From: Perkinsus chesapeaki
Taxonomy: Eukaryota > Perkinsozoa > Perkinsida > Perkinsidae
Length of the DNA: 56,854 nucleotides
Direction: 5' to 3'
Assembly (NCBI GenBank): GCA_013115145.1
Contig: JAAPAO010000184.1
Span: forward strand, 1-56,854
Part shown: piece after piece, positions 22,138 to 32,529 of the stretch
Position numbering within the stretch: position 1 is the first letter of the stretch
How the letters are laid out: each line of letters opens with the position of its first letter
Made by a program: the position numbers and the translations under genes
The notes under the pieces: generated by a model
Seen by the model: only the letters and a program-made list of their open reading frames with translations
Database searches by the model: none
What the model was told of the DNA's origin: nothing

Positions 22138-25100
22138 TTATAGGCGCAATATCTCTCTCAATACTCTCTCGTCTTCATCAATACCATCAAAAATGTCATC
22201 AAAATACATATGGTCTTCGTCAGGATTAACAAGTTCTTCTTCATCATCACCTTCTTCAGGAAGTAGATAACCATAGGAGTCAATTACCTTCTGGGGATCT
22301 TCATAGCGCTTCAGGTTAAAGATAGATTCAAGATACTTAAGAGGTGTTCCATCCATCTTGCTGAGCTTGTAGACGGTGCCAGAACTGTTTACCTTCATCA
22401 CCTTGTACGGGCCAATCCATACTCCTTGCTGCTTGAGGTTACCGTGCTTGTAGCGTAACACCATATCACCAATCTTGAAGGACACGGTCGGGCCACGCTT
22501 TAGAGGGGCTTTTGCCATCCGATTACGGATCCTATCACTCCTCTCCAGCCAATAGTCAAAGTAGTCAACCATACTCTCGCACCTTCTAGAACTGACGTCT
22601 TGGCATATTTCAGTCAAGTCATCCAACAGTTTGTCCTTCTCTAACTCCATTAAACCAGGCAACCATTCGGATAACCGGCGACGTCCTTCTTGATCTTCGG
22701 AGGTGCATCCTAGTCCAGTTGGGTACCGGGGTTTCCTGCAAAAAAATAATTCATGAGGAGTAAGGCCTCCCATCTCTTGCAAGGGCAGTCGATTCATCAC
22801 CGATACCGAACTAGCTACCACTTCTTCAATAGTTACCTCTTGCTCCTTGGTCTCAGCGTCCATCAATCTCGATCGGATCTGTCGCAGCAAAATACCATGG
22901 AATCTCTCAAACAGTCCACCATAGTGTTGACAGTCACGAGGAAGAGTGGCGTAGGCGATGTTGTTGTTGTCCAGAAACCTTAGATAGTGGCTCGAATGGA
23001 AGGTAGACCCTGGATCAAAAATGACGGCGAATGGAGGACCCATGAGCGCAAATAACTTCTGCGTGGCGGCCTCCACCACTTCAGTACGGGTAGATAACAT
23101 CACTTCATAGATAGTTTGATAAGAACTTGGACACATCAGAGTTAGGACCCACTTCTTCCGACCATGGGTAGCATTAGACGAGGTCTCGAGAAAGGGGCCG
23201 GCGAAGTCCATACACCACACCTGGCCCGCATCGAACACAAGTCCACTGGGCCTCACCACTCCAAACGCTCGTCGTACACATCCTCGACGCTTTGTCCTCT
23301 GGCATGTTGAACAGGTATTCTCAATTTGGCGTACTAGGCGGCGAAGTTGAGGGGTATAATAATGCTGGGAGTAGACCGAGATGATCTTGCTTGGATCCGG
23401 GTGTCCCCAGGAGTCATGTAACTCCCAGATGAGCTTGATCACATCGTTCGACATTGGGACAACCGGAACTTGATGGCTACGCCGCTTCTCATTAACCACC
23501 GAAGTCACACCATGATAGTAGAGGATCTCACCCTCCATATGATATAGCCTTAACGATGCTGGTCGGTCAGCTTCAGGTGTGGTGTTGATGGTAGCAATCT
23601 TAGCGACGGTCTTGTGGTCAGCACTCTGCAACTCTAATATCTTCTCCACAGGGAAGTGGTCTTCTAAGTTGAGGGCCATGATGTCATCAACGTCGCCCGA
23701 AGCTCCAATGTTGGTACTTTCATCATCAGAGGCGTTGTTCTCACCGGGGGTCTCAAAGGAGAAGTCGTTCCGGATGGCTAGGTCAACTTCATCTTTCAGC
23801 TGCTCTAGGTCAATGGTGGGTGGTAGAGCTCCAGAATCAAGAGGCCTAGTGGCGATATCTGCCGGGTTAACAGCACCGGGTAGATGGAGTACTTTCACAG
23901 GGCGGCCTCCTTGCTGGGCAATTTCTCGTAGGGACTTCAGGGAGCCTCTCAGTTGCCGGTACTCGAGGGCCGAGATGGCTTTGATCTTCTTGTTCTTGTT
24001 AAGTCTTCTTAGTCTGTAGATAATCAGTTCGGAGTCTACAAATACCTTAAGGGTGATCTTGCGGTCGGCGTTGTCATGCTCCTTGATCATCTTCACGTAG
24101 TCAGCTACCATGCCTAATCCAGTGCAGTATGATAGGCTCTCCTTTTTAGGGATGGTCCAGCAGGCCTCCACCTTAGTCCACAGGTGGGTACTTCCTCGGA
24201 CTCTAGTGTAGTCACCATCATACAGGAGCTGGCAGCTTGCTTCTCCGGAGGCGTCGGTGAACAGATACAGTATTTCAGGTCGGGTCGTTCTGGGGTTCGC
24301 AGTCCTCTCTGGAGTAACCTCAATAAGAGCACGAGCAAGGCGGATTAAATTGGTGGCTACCTTCGGGTCGATGGCCATATCCCAGTCAGTAGAGGTCTCG
24401 AAGGCACGTCTAGCCAATAATCGCAAGCAGGACACCAGTTCCACTCCCAATCCGAGAGGGTCATAAAAGGCCATTACCAAGCCGAAAGCTGCCTTACGAC
24501 TCATGTTCTCAGCGGTCAGGTCTAGTGGTTCAGCCTTCGGAATGTACTTGACGGACAGCTTGTCGCGTCTCCAAAGGTATCCCAAGTAGGTAGTATCAGG
24601 ACGTTCCCAGGAACGATACTTCTTAATCTTGTTAGAGGGGAATCCATGACCTTCTAAGGCTTCATCAATCTCTTCAGAGGTAGCTTCCGCTTCCAATGAA
24701 TTCTTGCCCTTCGCCAAGGAGTCGTCCACATATACTGCCACCCTGTCGATCAGTCTAGTAGTAAGGGTAGTACTCTCAGGACCAGGGGGTGATGGAGCAG
24801 TGTTCTTGTCCAAGTCGGGGACCTCATCAGGGTTGGGGCTCGCAGTTGAGAGGGAGGTAGTCAACGAGCTCAGTGGATCGCTGATCTCGACGTCGATGTT
24901 ACTCTCTTGCTTCTTAGATCTCTGTTCACAGTAGTATAAGTAGGCATCCAACAGCTGACCTACCACCGGGTCTAGCCGCTTGGCCTCCTCGGGGTCGATC
25001 CTCCCTTTTCGGACGTCATACATGATCAGTGCAGCTCGGACGGCTTGGGTCAATCCACTAGGGGCAAAGTTGGCACCAAATATCATAGCCATCCACTGGT

Positions 25101-28100
25101 CAAAGTCGAGCTCATCAAGTTCATTCACCGTACACATCCCCAGGAAACGCTGGTCTTCTTCTCTGATCTCTATCCTGTGGAAGGCTTTCGAGAGGTCTCC
25201 CAGTACCACTTGGTCAGCAAGTCGGAAACAAGTCAAGTTACCGATCAGCGTCTGGCAGTAGAGGTCGTCGTTGGGAGGGTCGCCCTCGTAGCAGTAGTGG
25301 TTCAGCTGGGCGCTTGCGTCTAGTACCAGGCGGACTCGAGTACTTACCGCTCCAGGGCGCACCACTGGCATACTGGGGATAATGTGCTTCAGGGCACCGC
25401 GGTCGACCGGCTTGGTGAAACCTAGGTCTCGTAGCTCCTGGATAACCTTAAGGTACTCTTGACGCACTTCAGGGGTGAGCCTTCGGTTGACAGTGCGAGC
25501 GCGCCTCACAGCAGAGTCACTGCCACGATCGTCGGGTCGCTTGGAGCCTTTCCAAGGGATAGATAGCATGAACCTTCCACTGGACGATCGGGGAGTTGGT
25601 GGCTTGAGCTCCCAAGAAAAGTGACCGGGGTGACTATCATCATCATGGCCTTGATAAGGGCGAAGTACTCTGTTTACTTTCTGCTGCTGAGTCAACCCTT
25701 TGCTCTCTCCACCCTCAGGCGGATCAGTGTCAGGAGGGCATTCACTCTCAGCTAGCATAATCAGAATTTCAGCGGGCAACTCGGGGGGTTTGGTCTCGAG
25801 CTCAGCAGTGCCTTGCTCGGTGGGGGGGCGGTCAGTACCGATATAGCACAGCTCAGATAGTTGGCATTCCTCACGTGGTCGATCACAAAGCAGGGTAGTT
25901 CTGGTTGGCGGACCGCAGATGCTCTGAGTAACCTTCTGAGCTTCGTCCCCAACTAGCAGCACGTTGCGGTCGAGGAACCAGAGGGCCCCGAGGTCCTTCA
26001 ATAAATTAGTGGATAGTATCAGATCATGGGCCATCTCAGAGTCGACCACCACGAAGTCCTCAAGGGCCTCGGTACCATCTTCAAAGCGAACGGTCAGGGC
26101 GCAGGCTTTGCCGACAACCTCAGGGGCTCCACAGTTAGCAGTGCGAAGCCTTATCATAGTGTTCTCGAGGGTGCCGTGCTCGATAGTATCAAGGACGCTC
26201 TTGTGCATAACGGAGATCATAGCCCCACTATCTAGCAGGGCTGTCTTAGGTTGGCTGTCGTTGATGCTGATGTTGATCACTTGTGAAAGGCCACGATATG
26301 GAATAAGGCTGATAGCCTGGATGTCCTTGATACCGGGGACCTTACACTTGCATGCTAGGCTCGAGTGATGAAGTTTTCCACACCTACCGCACTTGGCACC
26401 GTAGGAGTCGTACTCACGAGGGCAGAAGTAAGAGCGATCATGGCATAACCCACAGAACACACACCGTTGATCCTCGAACTCTGCCGCATTCTCACACACC
26501 TCCGCAAGATGGGATACTCCCTCCCGGTCAAGACATCGACCACACCGGGCTCTTAAGATCTTCTTGTTGTTGTCGCTGTTGAGGATGGTTTGGTCATTCC
26601 TGATCTTCTTTTTAAAGTTGCCCTTAGATGGTCTAATAGTCACCGGAGGGGTAGGCTTGGCACCAGATGTAGAGACGATGGGGTCGGCGTCACATAGAAC
26701 TCCACAGACGTCCTTAGTCTTACAACTGGGATCCCAATGCACTTGGGCCCACGACTTGGCGGCCTTAACCACCTCTTGGTAGGTCATACCTTGGGTTCCT
26801 GGCAGCTTATAACCCCTCTCATCCAAGAACTTCTGACAAGCTGAAGGTAGAGCAGCATGAAGTCTACATTTCATCTCAGAGTCGGTCAGCTGGTTACCAG
26901 GCATCCGTCTGGTTCTCGCCACTTCTCTTGCAGTAGACTCAAACTCGCTCCAGAACGTTAGGAACTTAGTGCCCTTTCTTAACCACATTTGACTCCACCG
27001 AGTCTCTAAGGTATCAGCATCGGTGCCCGAGTAGATCTCGTCCAAGAACTGCCATAGAGAGTCAAGTCTCATCTTCCAATAGGAGCTATTAGTCTCATAG
27101 GCATCCTTGCCGTACTTGTCGAGGTCGTTCAAGTCTCGGTCGGCTTCATAGGTGTCTAATAGCCTCTGGATGTCCTTTGTCAAATTATGGCGTACAGTGA
27201 AGTACTTGGTGCAGTAATCACTCCAGACAAAGTCGGGCGAAGTTTGTAGCTTGTTCTTAAACTCACTGAGGGGAACCTCGTCATCTTCGCCAGACCACTG
27301 GTCGCTCAGAATGTAGTACTGTCGGCTCACTTGATAGTACACATAGCTGACATCTTTAGGGCCTTTCGGCCGGCTGCTAGAGTACCACCAATCCTTGCTC
27401 CAGTCGTTCCACCCATTCCAATCATTACTGCGGCTAGCATTATTAGGCTGGGCTTGCTCATATCGGTCAGACTGTTGGTAGGCCTCTAGTGTATTGTCGG
27501 AGGGTCGAGCGCAATCGGTAGGGTTCGGTGTAGATCTGAGTGGGGTCGTCATACTGGAGGACTCTTCACGTCTCTGGAGCATGGGCTTATGGATTACCGA
27601 TTCCTCAACCGTCCTCAGCGGGAGCACAACTTCGGTGCGGGGGTCGTAGTAGGCATAACTCACTTGTCCTCTGGGGTCATTCGCGGGGTTCACAACAGCG
27701 ACCTTAGAGGAGTCGTCAGCGGGGATGTTATCAGCATGAATCACTTGTCCTCTGGGGTCATTCGCGGGGTTCATAACAGCGACCTTAGAGGACTTGTCAG
27801 CGGGGTTGTTATCAGCATAAATCACTTGTCCTCGGGGGTCGTTCACGGGGTTCATAACCGCGACCTTAGAGGACTTGTCAGCGGGGTTTTGGTGAGACGT
27901 GGATGACCCACCACCAGCGGTCTCTAAGGGGTCATCACTGACCAAAGGGGGCTTGTGGTCATCGGTCTGCTCGGTGCCTTTCGCCTGCTTAGTGGGCGAA
28001 CTCGGCTCGGATTCACTATCAGAGCTGGTACCAGAAGGGTCGTTCTCCGATAATGGAGTCATAAATTCCTTCTGGGTACCAGAGTCAGTCTTCTTGAAAT

Positions 28101-28152
28101 CATCAGATCCCTTGCTATCATCGTCCTGAGCAACTCTGCGTCTTGGGGCCAT
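22138..28152 (-). CDS. Gag-Pol polyprotein of BEL/Pao-like retrotransposon
   Basis: 2004 codons without interruption. Order (approximate residues): Ser/Asp-rich gag N-terminus with three 27-aa tandem repeats (~85-165). Capsid-like helices follow (~250-480), then a Cys-rich zone ending in a CX2CX4HX4C knuckle (CGRCGKLHHSSLAC, ~590). Aspartic protease is TALLDSGAMISVM (~635). Reverse transcriptase has VRLVLDASAQLN (~940) and VAVYVDDSLAKG (~1138). The Pao-type segment FYDPLGLGVELVSCLRLL is next, then RNase H with LYLFTDASGEAS (~1297) and HLPGAVNPADIATRPL. Integrase has a zinc finger (H...H, CSTCQ) and the triad MDFAGP, IFDPGSTF, GGLFERFHG with 35 residues between second D and E. The C-terminus has an SH3-like GPYKVMKV segment. 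The order and the FDPLGL signature place it in BEL/Pao rather than Ty3 or Copia. Confidence 0.95.
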   Translation of the reverse strand: MAPRRRVAQDDDSKGSDDFKKTDSGTQKEFMTPLSENDPSGTSSDSESEPSSPTKQAKGTEQTDDHKPPLVSDDPLETAGGGSSTSHQNPADKSSKVAVMNPVNDPRGQVIYADNNPADKSSKVAVMNPANDPRGQVIHADNIPADDSSKVAVVNPANDPRGQVSYAYYDPRTEVVLPLRTVEESVIHKPMLQRREESSSMTTPLRSTPNPTDCARPSDNTLEAYQQSDRYEQAQPNNASRSNDWNGWNDWSKDWWYSSSRPKGPKDVSYVYYQVSRQYYILSDQWSGEDDEVPLSEFKNKLQTSPDFVWSDYCTKYFTVRHNLTKDIQRLLDTYEADRDLNDLDKYGKDAYETNSSYWKMRLDSLWQFLDEIYSGTDADTLETRWSQMWLRKGTKFLTFWSEFESTAREVARTRRMPGNQLTDSEMKCRLHAALPSACQKFLDERGYKLPGTQGMTYQEVVKAAKSWAQVHWDPSCKTKDVCGVLCDADPIVSTSGAKPTPPVTIRPSKGNFKKKIRNDQTILNSDNNKKILRARCGRCLDREGVSHLAEVCENAAEFEDQRCVFCGLCHDRSYFCPREYDSYGAKCGRCGKLHHSSLACKCKVPGIKDIQAISLIPYRGLSQVINISINDSQPKTALLDSGAMISVMHKSVLDTIEHGTLENTMIRLRTANCGAPEVVGKACALTVRFEDGTEALEDFVVVDSEMAHDLILSTNLLKDLGALWFLDRNVLLVGDEAQKVTQSICGPPTRTTLLCDRPREECQLSELCYIGTDRPPTEQGTAELETKPPELPAEILIMLAESECPPDTDPPEGGESKGLTQQQKVNRVLRPYQGHDDDSHPGHFSWELKPPTPRSSSGRFMLSIPWKGSKRPDDRGSDSAVRRARTVNRRLTPEVRQEYLKVIQELRDLGFTKPVDRGALKHIIPSMPVVRPGAVSTRVRLVLDASAQLNHYCYEGDPPNDDLYCQTLIGNLTCFRLADQVVLGDLSKAFHRIEIREEDQRFLGMCTVNELDELDFDQWMAMIFGANFAPSGLTQAVRAALIMYDVRKGRIDPEEAKRLDPVVGQLLDAYLYYCEQRSKKQESNIDVEISDPLSSLTTSLSTASPNPDEVPDLDKNTAPSPPGPESTTLTTRLIDRVAVYVDDSLAKGKNSLEAEATSEEIDEALEGHGFPSNKIKKYRSWERPDTTYLGYLWRRDKLSVKYIPKAEPLDLTAENMSRKAAFGLVMAFYDPLGLGVELVSCLRLLARRAFETSTDWDMAIDPKVATNLIRLARALIEVTPERTANPRTTRPEILYLFTDASGEASCQLLYDGDYTRVRGSTHLWTKVEACWTIPKKESLSYCTGLGMVADYVKMIKEHDNADRKITLKVFVDSELIIYRLRRLNKNKKIKAISALEYRQLRGSLKSLREIAQQGGRPVKVLHLPGAVNPADIATRPLDSGALPPTIDLEQLKDEVDLAIRNDFSFETPGENNASDDESTNIGASGDVDDIMALNLEDHFPVEKILELQSADHKTVAKIATINTTPEADRPASLRLYHMEGEILYYHGVTSVVNEKRRSHQVPVVPMSNDVIKLIWELHDSWGHPDPSKIISVYSQHYYTPQLRRLVRQIENTCSTCQRTKRRGCVRRAFGVVRPSGLVFDAGQVWCMDFAGPFLETSSNATHGRKKWVLTLMCPSSYQTIYEVMLSTRTEVVEAATQKLFALMGPPFAVIFDPGSTFHSSHYLRFLDNNNIAYATLPRDCQHYGGLFERFHGILLRQIRSRLMDAETKEQEVTIEEVVASSVSVMNRLPLQEMGGLTPHELFFCRKPRYPTGLGCTSEDQEGRRRLSEWLPGLMELEKDKLLDDLTEICQDVSSRRCESMVDYFDYWLERSDRIRNRMAKAPLKRGPTVSFKIGDMVLRYKHGNLKQQGVWIGPYKVMKVNSSGTVYKLSKMDGTPLKYLESIFNLKRYEDPQKVIDSYGYLLPEEGDDEEELVNPDEDHMYFDDIFDGIDEDERVLREILRL
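27661..27900 (-). repeat. Three 81-bp tandem repeats inside gag
   Basis: The block beginning cacttgtcctctggggtc recurs at about 27661, 27742 and 27823 (period 81 bp). It encodes the 27-aa unit SSKVAVMNPANDPRGQV plus linker. Copies differ by a few bases, so the expansion predates the last transposition. Confidence 0.85.
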
Positions 28153-28180
28153 GATCTTGAGCTGAGGGATCCCGGTAGAA

Positions 28181-28576
28181 TGTGAAGTATCGGGGGTAGC
28201 CGGAATAGAACTGTAAAAGGGCTAGGTTGTCAAAGGGGTGGTTCTCGATGTGCAAGAGTCCTAGTCGGCGTCTGATCCCAATACTTGGGGAACTCAAAGT
28301 CTGCTGGTGTAGAAAGGTCGATCGAACGGGCAATATAACCAACGAAGGAGGGAATCCCACGATGGTAATCGAATCAAAGAAAGAACCTTGAGCCAAGATG
28401 GCTACAGTATCACAATCTCAATGACTCACAATCGCAGATCAATCGTTCAATTAGTAATACTAAGCTTCAACCCCCCCAAAAAAATGAAACGGCTGGCACG
28501 CATACCCATCACTGCGCGCGCGTCTCTCATCAACAAACTAATACAGATAAGCCTCTCCAAACGGCGGTTCTTCACA
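28181..28576 (-). repeat. 5' LTR of the retrotransposon
   Basis: 396 bp and identical to the left LTR. It should carry the promoter for the minus-strand transcript; the polyprotein ATG is 28 nt downstream of its end (start codon at 28152). Confidence 0.95.
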
Positions 28577-28580
28577 GGTG
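28577..28580. repeat. Target-site duplication, right copy (GGTG)
   Basis: Matches 21562-21565 on the other side of the element. Confidence 0.8.
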
Positions 28581-28795
28581 CGCATAGTGCGCCACCGTTG
28601 TGCTGAACACAGTGCCTCTCCGAGGTTCATCATATCCGACTCGAGGATCACAGTTTAAAGAGAATGTAACAAAGGCGCTGAGGCCAGGACTCGTTCTTTA
28701 TACAATTCTCCCCATCTTTTTGGAAGAAATAGAAGACAATGAAAAAGAAAGATGAATATAGGTGGTGTTCCCACACCGTGCCTTCTTGTAGTAGT

Positions 28796-29374
28796 TTAAT
28801 TCGATACTTGCTTAGGAAGTCTACTGGGACCGGTAATATTAGCACGCATGATCAGTGAATGCCCTTCGTGGCGAGCGAGAATCATGATTTGTCTATATTG
28901 CGATGTCACAGGGAGGTGAATGTCACCCTTCACGGACCGGAAGACTGACTCAGGCGGACTTCCTAGCGACAGCCTCATTTGCGATTCTGGTAAGGAGTGC
29001 TACCAGACGGACTAGCGCCGGAATCCGTTGACGACGCCAACCTATTTATTAAATAGTATTTAAGGCTCCCTTAATCTTCCAGTAAGCTGGGCTCCATGGA
29101 ATTGAACCACGCCCTGGATCGAAGTCAGCACACCAAGGTTCGCTCAGCTCCTTCTCACAGGAGCAGAATAGCGACTCTTTACAGTGTGGTGTTCGATGAT
29201 GTTTGAGACTTCTAACACTTACAGTGAATTTCGGTTGTAACAGCTTGTTCACTGTCTTCGAGAAGAGGCTCGAATATGTGCCCAGTAAGTTCGCGTTGGC
29301 TTCTAGTTCGCCGAGTTATGAGTTCGGATCCCTCTGGGCTTTGACACTTAATACAACCAAAGATGAGCATGTTT
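28796..29374 (-). CDS. Possible small secreted or Cys-containing gene (fragmentary model)
   Basis: Minus-strand coding-looking pieces. About 29374-29215 reads MLIFGCIKCQSPEGSELIT or, in another frame, LLGTYSSLFSKTVNKLLQPK. About 29205-29049 reads ESLFCSCEKELSEPWCADFD, then GRGSIPWSPAYWKIKG. A third piece at 28978-28796 reads SVKGDIHLPVTSQYRQIMIL. They lie downstream of EB1 on the same strand. Splicing was not resolved and no family is recognised. A tRNA-like B-box match lies in the middle but no full tRNA folds. Confidence 0.3.
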
Positions 29375-29449
29375 ATAGAGAATGATATTAATTCATGGCG
29401 GGGCGTACCGCAAAAAGATGAGCAGGTTTCGCAAACCAGTGACGATACT

Positions 29450-30643
29450 TCACAGTGATGCACCGCATTCAGCAGCTGACAGTAAATTCTCATCGTCCTG
29501 CTGCGGGTCGACAAAGTCAGCACCTTCATCAAACTCCGTCTCTTCCTCGGATGCAAACCTATAGGCAAAGATATGCAACAGCTGTGTAGGAGCGATCGTA
29601 CAGGATTGCTTGAACCATCTCCTTCAATTCAGCAGCTGTCTTCTGTGATACCTAACATCACCATAATGTCCGCCAAGCAGTGCAATGCTCACGTCCACTT
29701 CTTGCAATAGTATTTCCACCTGCCTCAGCTTGCCGAAATAGAAGTCCCTCTCGCGCTCCAAGCACACAGCACTCTCCCTACATCCAATGCCGCTCGCTGA
29801 AAGCGGTCCATCAAGTGGCTTACTTAAGCTCTTCGTATTCATCAATAGTTACAAAACGTGAAGGATCGACAGCCGGCTGATGCTGTTGCTGCATCATCGT
29901 CCTTCCACCGACGTTGCCTACATACGTGGTTTCAAGGTGTTAAACTTCAAGTCGCCAGAGGACCTCTCGGTTTAACTTGTCCAGCGGCTCTCCCCGCCGG
30001 CGCCGGACGCGGTGCCCCAGCATTCCTCGGGGCATAGTTTTCCTTGTTGATGAGGCTCGGCGGAGCGGCATTGGCGGCCCAAGGTGGCAGCTGGCATCCT
30101 TGACGCCTTCCCACAGGATCGTAACTGAAGGCATTACTTCGATCTCGTCAGAGTCAAATGATTATTGCCAACCTTAGAGCCACATCTGTTGCTACAGCAC
30201 CGTCATGGAAGGCCTTCATCCACTGTAGGAACTCCAAGTTGTCCTGGAACTTCCCTCTGCCAAAGACTTTATCGGTAAAGAAGGGGCATCCGTCGGGAGG
30301 CAGAGTGTTCTCCCGCAGCCTATCATGGACCTTACTTGCATAACTTATCAACATCGATGTGCTTGGCAATGTTGCACTGGTCGAATGCTCTCTGTAAGAT
30401 CTTGTAGTTGTGTACATATTCATAATCCACCTTAGCCAACCAGTTCACTTTCTTAAGCGGCACACGCCCTGATCTGATACTCAGGGGCAGAAGCGAAGGC
30501 AACTCACCAGGAAAGGCTGAATCGATAATTTGGCAGTAGATGGCTCCAGAGGCACATTGCTCTATCTTAGTAAGAGACGTCTGTAATAACGTATTAACCC
30601 AGTCAAGTAGCTGAGACTTGGAGAGGGAGTATGCAGGGTCCAT
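29450..30643 (-). CDS. EB1: EB1 family microtubule plus-end tracking protein
   Basis: Eight exons: 30643-30508, 30468-30336, 30256-30173, 30124-29964, 29917-29824, 29777-29699, 29651-29602, 29558-29450; 846 nt, 281 aa, normal for EB proteins. The calponin-homology domain (residues ~1-115) includes LTKIEQCASGAIYCQIID, VPLKKVNWLAKVDYEYVHNY and KGKFQDNLEFLQWMKAFHD, which bind the growing microtubule end. A basic, Pro/Ala-rich linker follows. The C-terminal EB1 domain has the FYF motif in ERERDFYFGKLRQVE and a coiled coil. The acidic tail (ASEEETEFDEG) lacks the usual terminal EEY/F motif, ending GASL instead. That matters for CAP-Gly partner binding. Introns are 39-48 nt except one of 79 nt. Confidence 0.93.
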
Positions 30644-31469
30644 TTTAGGGGAAAGCAGCAACAGCTACATTCGAGAGCCTCAAGGGGGAACCAAAGACGG
30701 CTTAGGGTAGGGAGAAACACCATTGTAGACTTTGCCACACATGTTGATGCTTCATTACATGCATTTATAAAGTTGTCAGAAAGGTATCTTCACCGATCAG
30801 TAAGCTTCATCTGGTCACATCACAGCACAACAGCCCCTTTCATGACCTCCTTGAAACCACAAATCAGAATCGACTTCAGTTGACCTCGTCACATCTTCCC
30901 TCCTGGCAACGGTTCTTCCCCTGCCAGACACAGCCCGCATTCCAAATCCCAGTCCGTATGACAATCGCTCCGTTAGACAGTCTAAAGGAGAGACTTCCTA
31001 CCTTATAAAATTGCGGGGCGGCGTTTCACATTCGGCATCCTCCTTACAAATAACATATCCCTTTCTTCGGGCACGCATGGCTGACATAAAGCTACATCCG
31101 ACCAAGCGAGGGGCATCTGGTACCATTGAAGCTCAACTTCAGGGGCCAACTCGGCAGCATCATCTCGGCAGGCTCGAACCTTAGCAATACCACTCCTCGC
31201 TTCGATGACTCATCGTCCTCCATATACCTCGATAGCATTCCAAATTAAAGATGCATGCACACCATGCTCACAATGATCAGTGGCACAATTTATCCATGCC
31301 ATGATGACAAACATTTTTTCGCGAGGAAAGGAATTTTCGGACCGTATCTCCCAACAACGTGAAAAGTATCTTCCCGGATGATTCAGTGATTTATAGCCAA
31401 ACGGTGGCCCCCGCACTTATTCGAATGAGATCAGCTGTACTTCTGTACGACATAATCACTTAATCACGC
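30644..31469. other. Intergenic, no supported gene
   Basis: Only short frames, such as a minus-strand 68-codon ORF at 31210-31416 with no recognisable motif. Confidence 0.35.
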
Positions 31470-32199
31470 TTACTTCCCTTTCCCTCTTCGCCCCCCAGGT
31501 AACACTGAACGCATCTGCAACCGCGCTTTCCTCTCCTGCCGTTGCTGACGAAGCTGCTCCTGCATAGGAGGGGAACTTCGATAACATAAGGACCACGCTG
31601 AGAGTTCGTAACCACACAATCGACTGTCCCCGAATCTTCCAGGCTGTTGGCTTTAATCGACTGGCTATCGTGTACTCACGAGCGTTGTTGTTGACATCGC
31701 AGTACGATTTGCAGTGGAAGCATTAGCGAACCCAACGCCGCCGCCCTACTCTATACAACTTCGCTCTTCGCTCGTCCGACAGCACCTCATAGGCCTCCAC
31801 TATCTCCTTAAATCGTATCTTCACTTCACCAACACTCAAGCCTTCCCCAGAGCCCCTACCTCGGCAGTGGCCTTTGCCTCCTGACTCAGATGCTTATCAG
31901 GATGGCATTCTCGTGCCAGAGCGATGTAAGCCTTGCGGACCTACACCCATGAGACTCATCGGAAACCGTATCATATAATCCATTTTAATGATGTGCATTT
32001 ATTGGCAGCTCCATCTCTTCCTCACCTCCTCCGAGGTAGGATGCTCGCTGGAAAGGCCCAAGGAATGGTAGTGCGTCCGCTCCTCGAGGCCGCCATCGGA
32101 AGCCCAAGTGGAAGGCGAATGTACTCGCGACTTTCGAGATGGCGAGGCATTTCCAGGCGCTCTGTCAGGTAATGATGAATGATGGCTGGAGAAGGGCAT
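31470..32199 (-). CDS. Small J-domain (DnaJ-like) protein
   Basis: An Hsp40-type co-chaperone that should stimulate Hsp70 ATPase. The N-terminal 40 residues are Ser/Arg-rich. The J domain is split over three exons: THYHSLGLSSEHPTSEE, then VRKAYIALARECHPDKHLSQ with the essential HPD, then IRFKEIVEAYEVLSDERR with AKLY. Introns between them are about 88 and 41 nt. The C-terminus is Gln/Arg-rich (EQLRQQRQERKARLQ) and ends GRRGKGK and TAA at 31470-31472. There is no Gly/Phe region, zinc finger or client-binding domain, so it is a class C J protein. The middle exon chain after 31750 is approximate. Confidence 0.75.
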
Positions 32200-32529
32200 T
32201 TAAGGAATAAACAACAGAGGACTGGGTGATGCGGATAAGACGCAAACGGCCATTGCTAATGGGCCTCTTTATTGACCGAAGGATTTCTTTATCCTACAAT
32301 TTCGTAAATGAGTCGTATGCGTACAACACTGATACTATAGAGCCTGCTGTTCCAGCAGCATCAGCCTCATGCCCTTAAATATTCTTCCTTTTATTATCAA
32401 GCCCTGTTGCATGCACTTTACTATCAACTAACAAAGCCCCTATACCCCCCACATTATTTAACCAACACAACAACTACACAGCTCTGAATGGGTGGTGATT
32501 GTACAAGGTAAGCAGCAGCAGCTACCAGG

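Larger units (their letters stand above)
21566..28576 (-). mobile_element. Complete BEL/Pao-like LTR retrotransposon
   Basis: A 7011-bp element with 396-bp LTRs at both ends, a 4-bp target duplication (GGTG) and a single intact gag-pol frame on the minus strand. LTR ends are TGTGAAG...CTTCACA. The two LTRs show no difference on direct reading, so insertion was recent. The sense 5' LTR is the right one. After it only 28 nt precede the polyprotein ATG, and this leader does not begin with TGG, so a standard tRNA primer site next to the LTR is not evident. The polypurine tract before the 3' LTR is also weak. With an intact frame the copy may be autonomous. Confidence 0.95.

Noticed and set aside
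27661-27900. CRISPR-like regular repeats
   Set aside because: They are in-frame tandem repeats of a retrotransposon gag gene, without unique spacers.
29085-29150. Possible tRNA (B-box GGTTCAATTCC on the minus strand)
   Set aside because: The T arm folds but no matching acceptor or anticodon arm was found, and the sequence overlaps a coding-looking frame.
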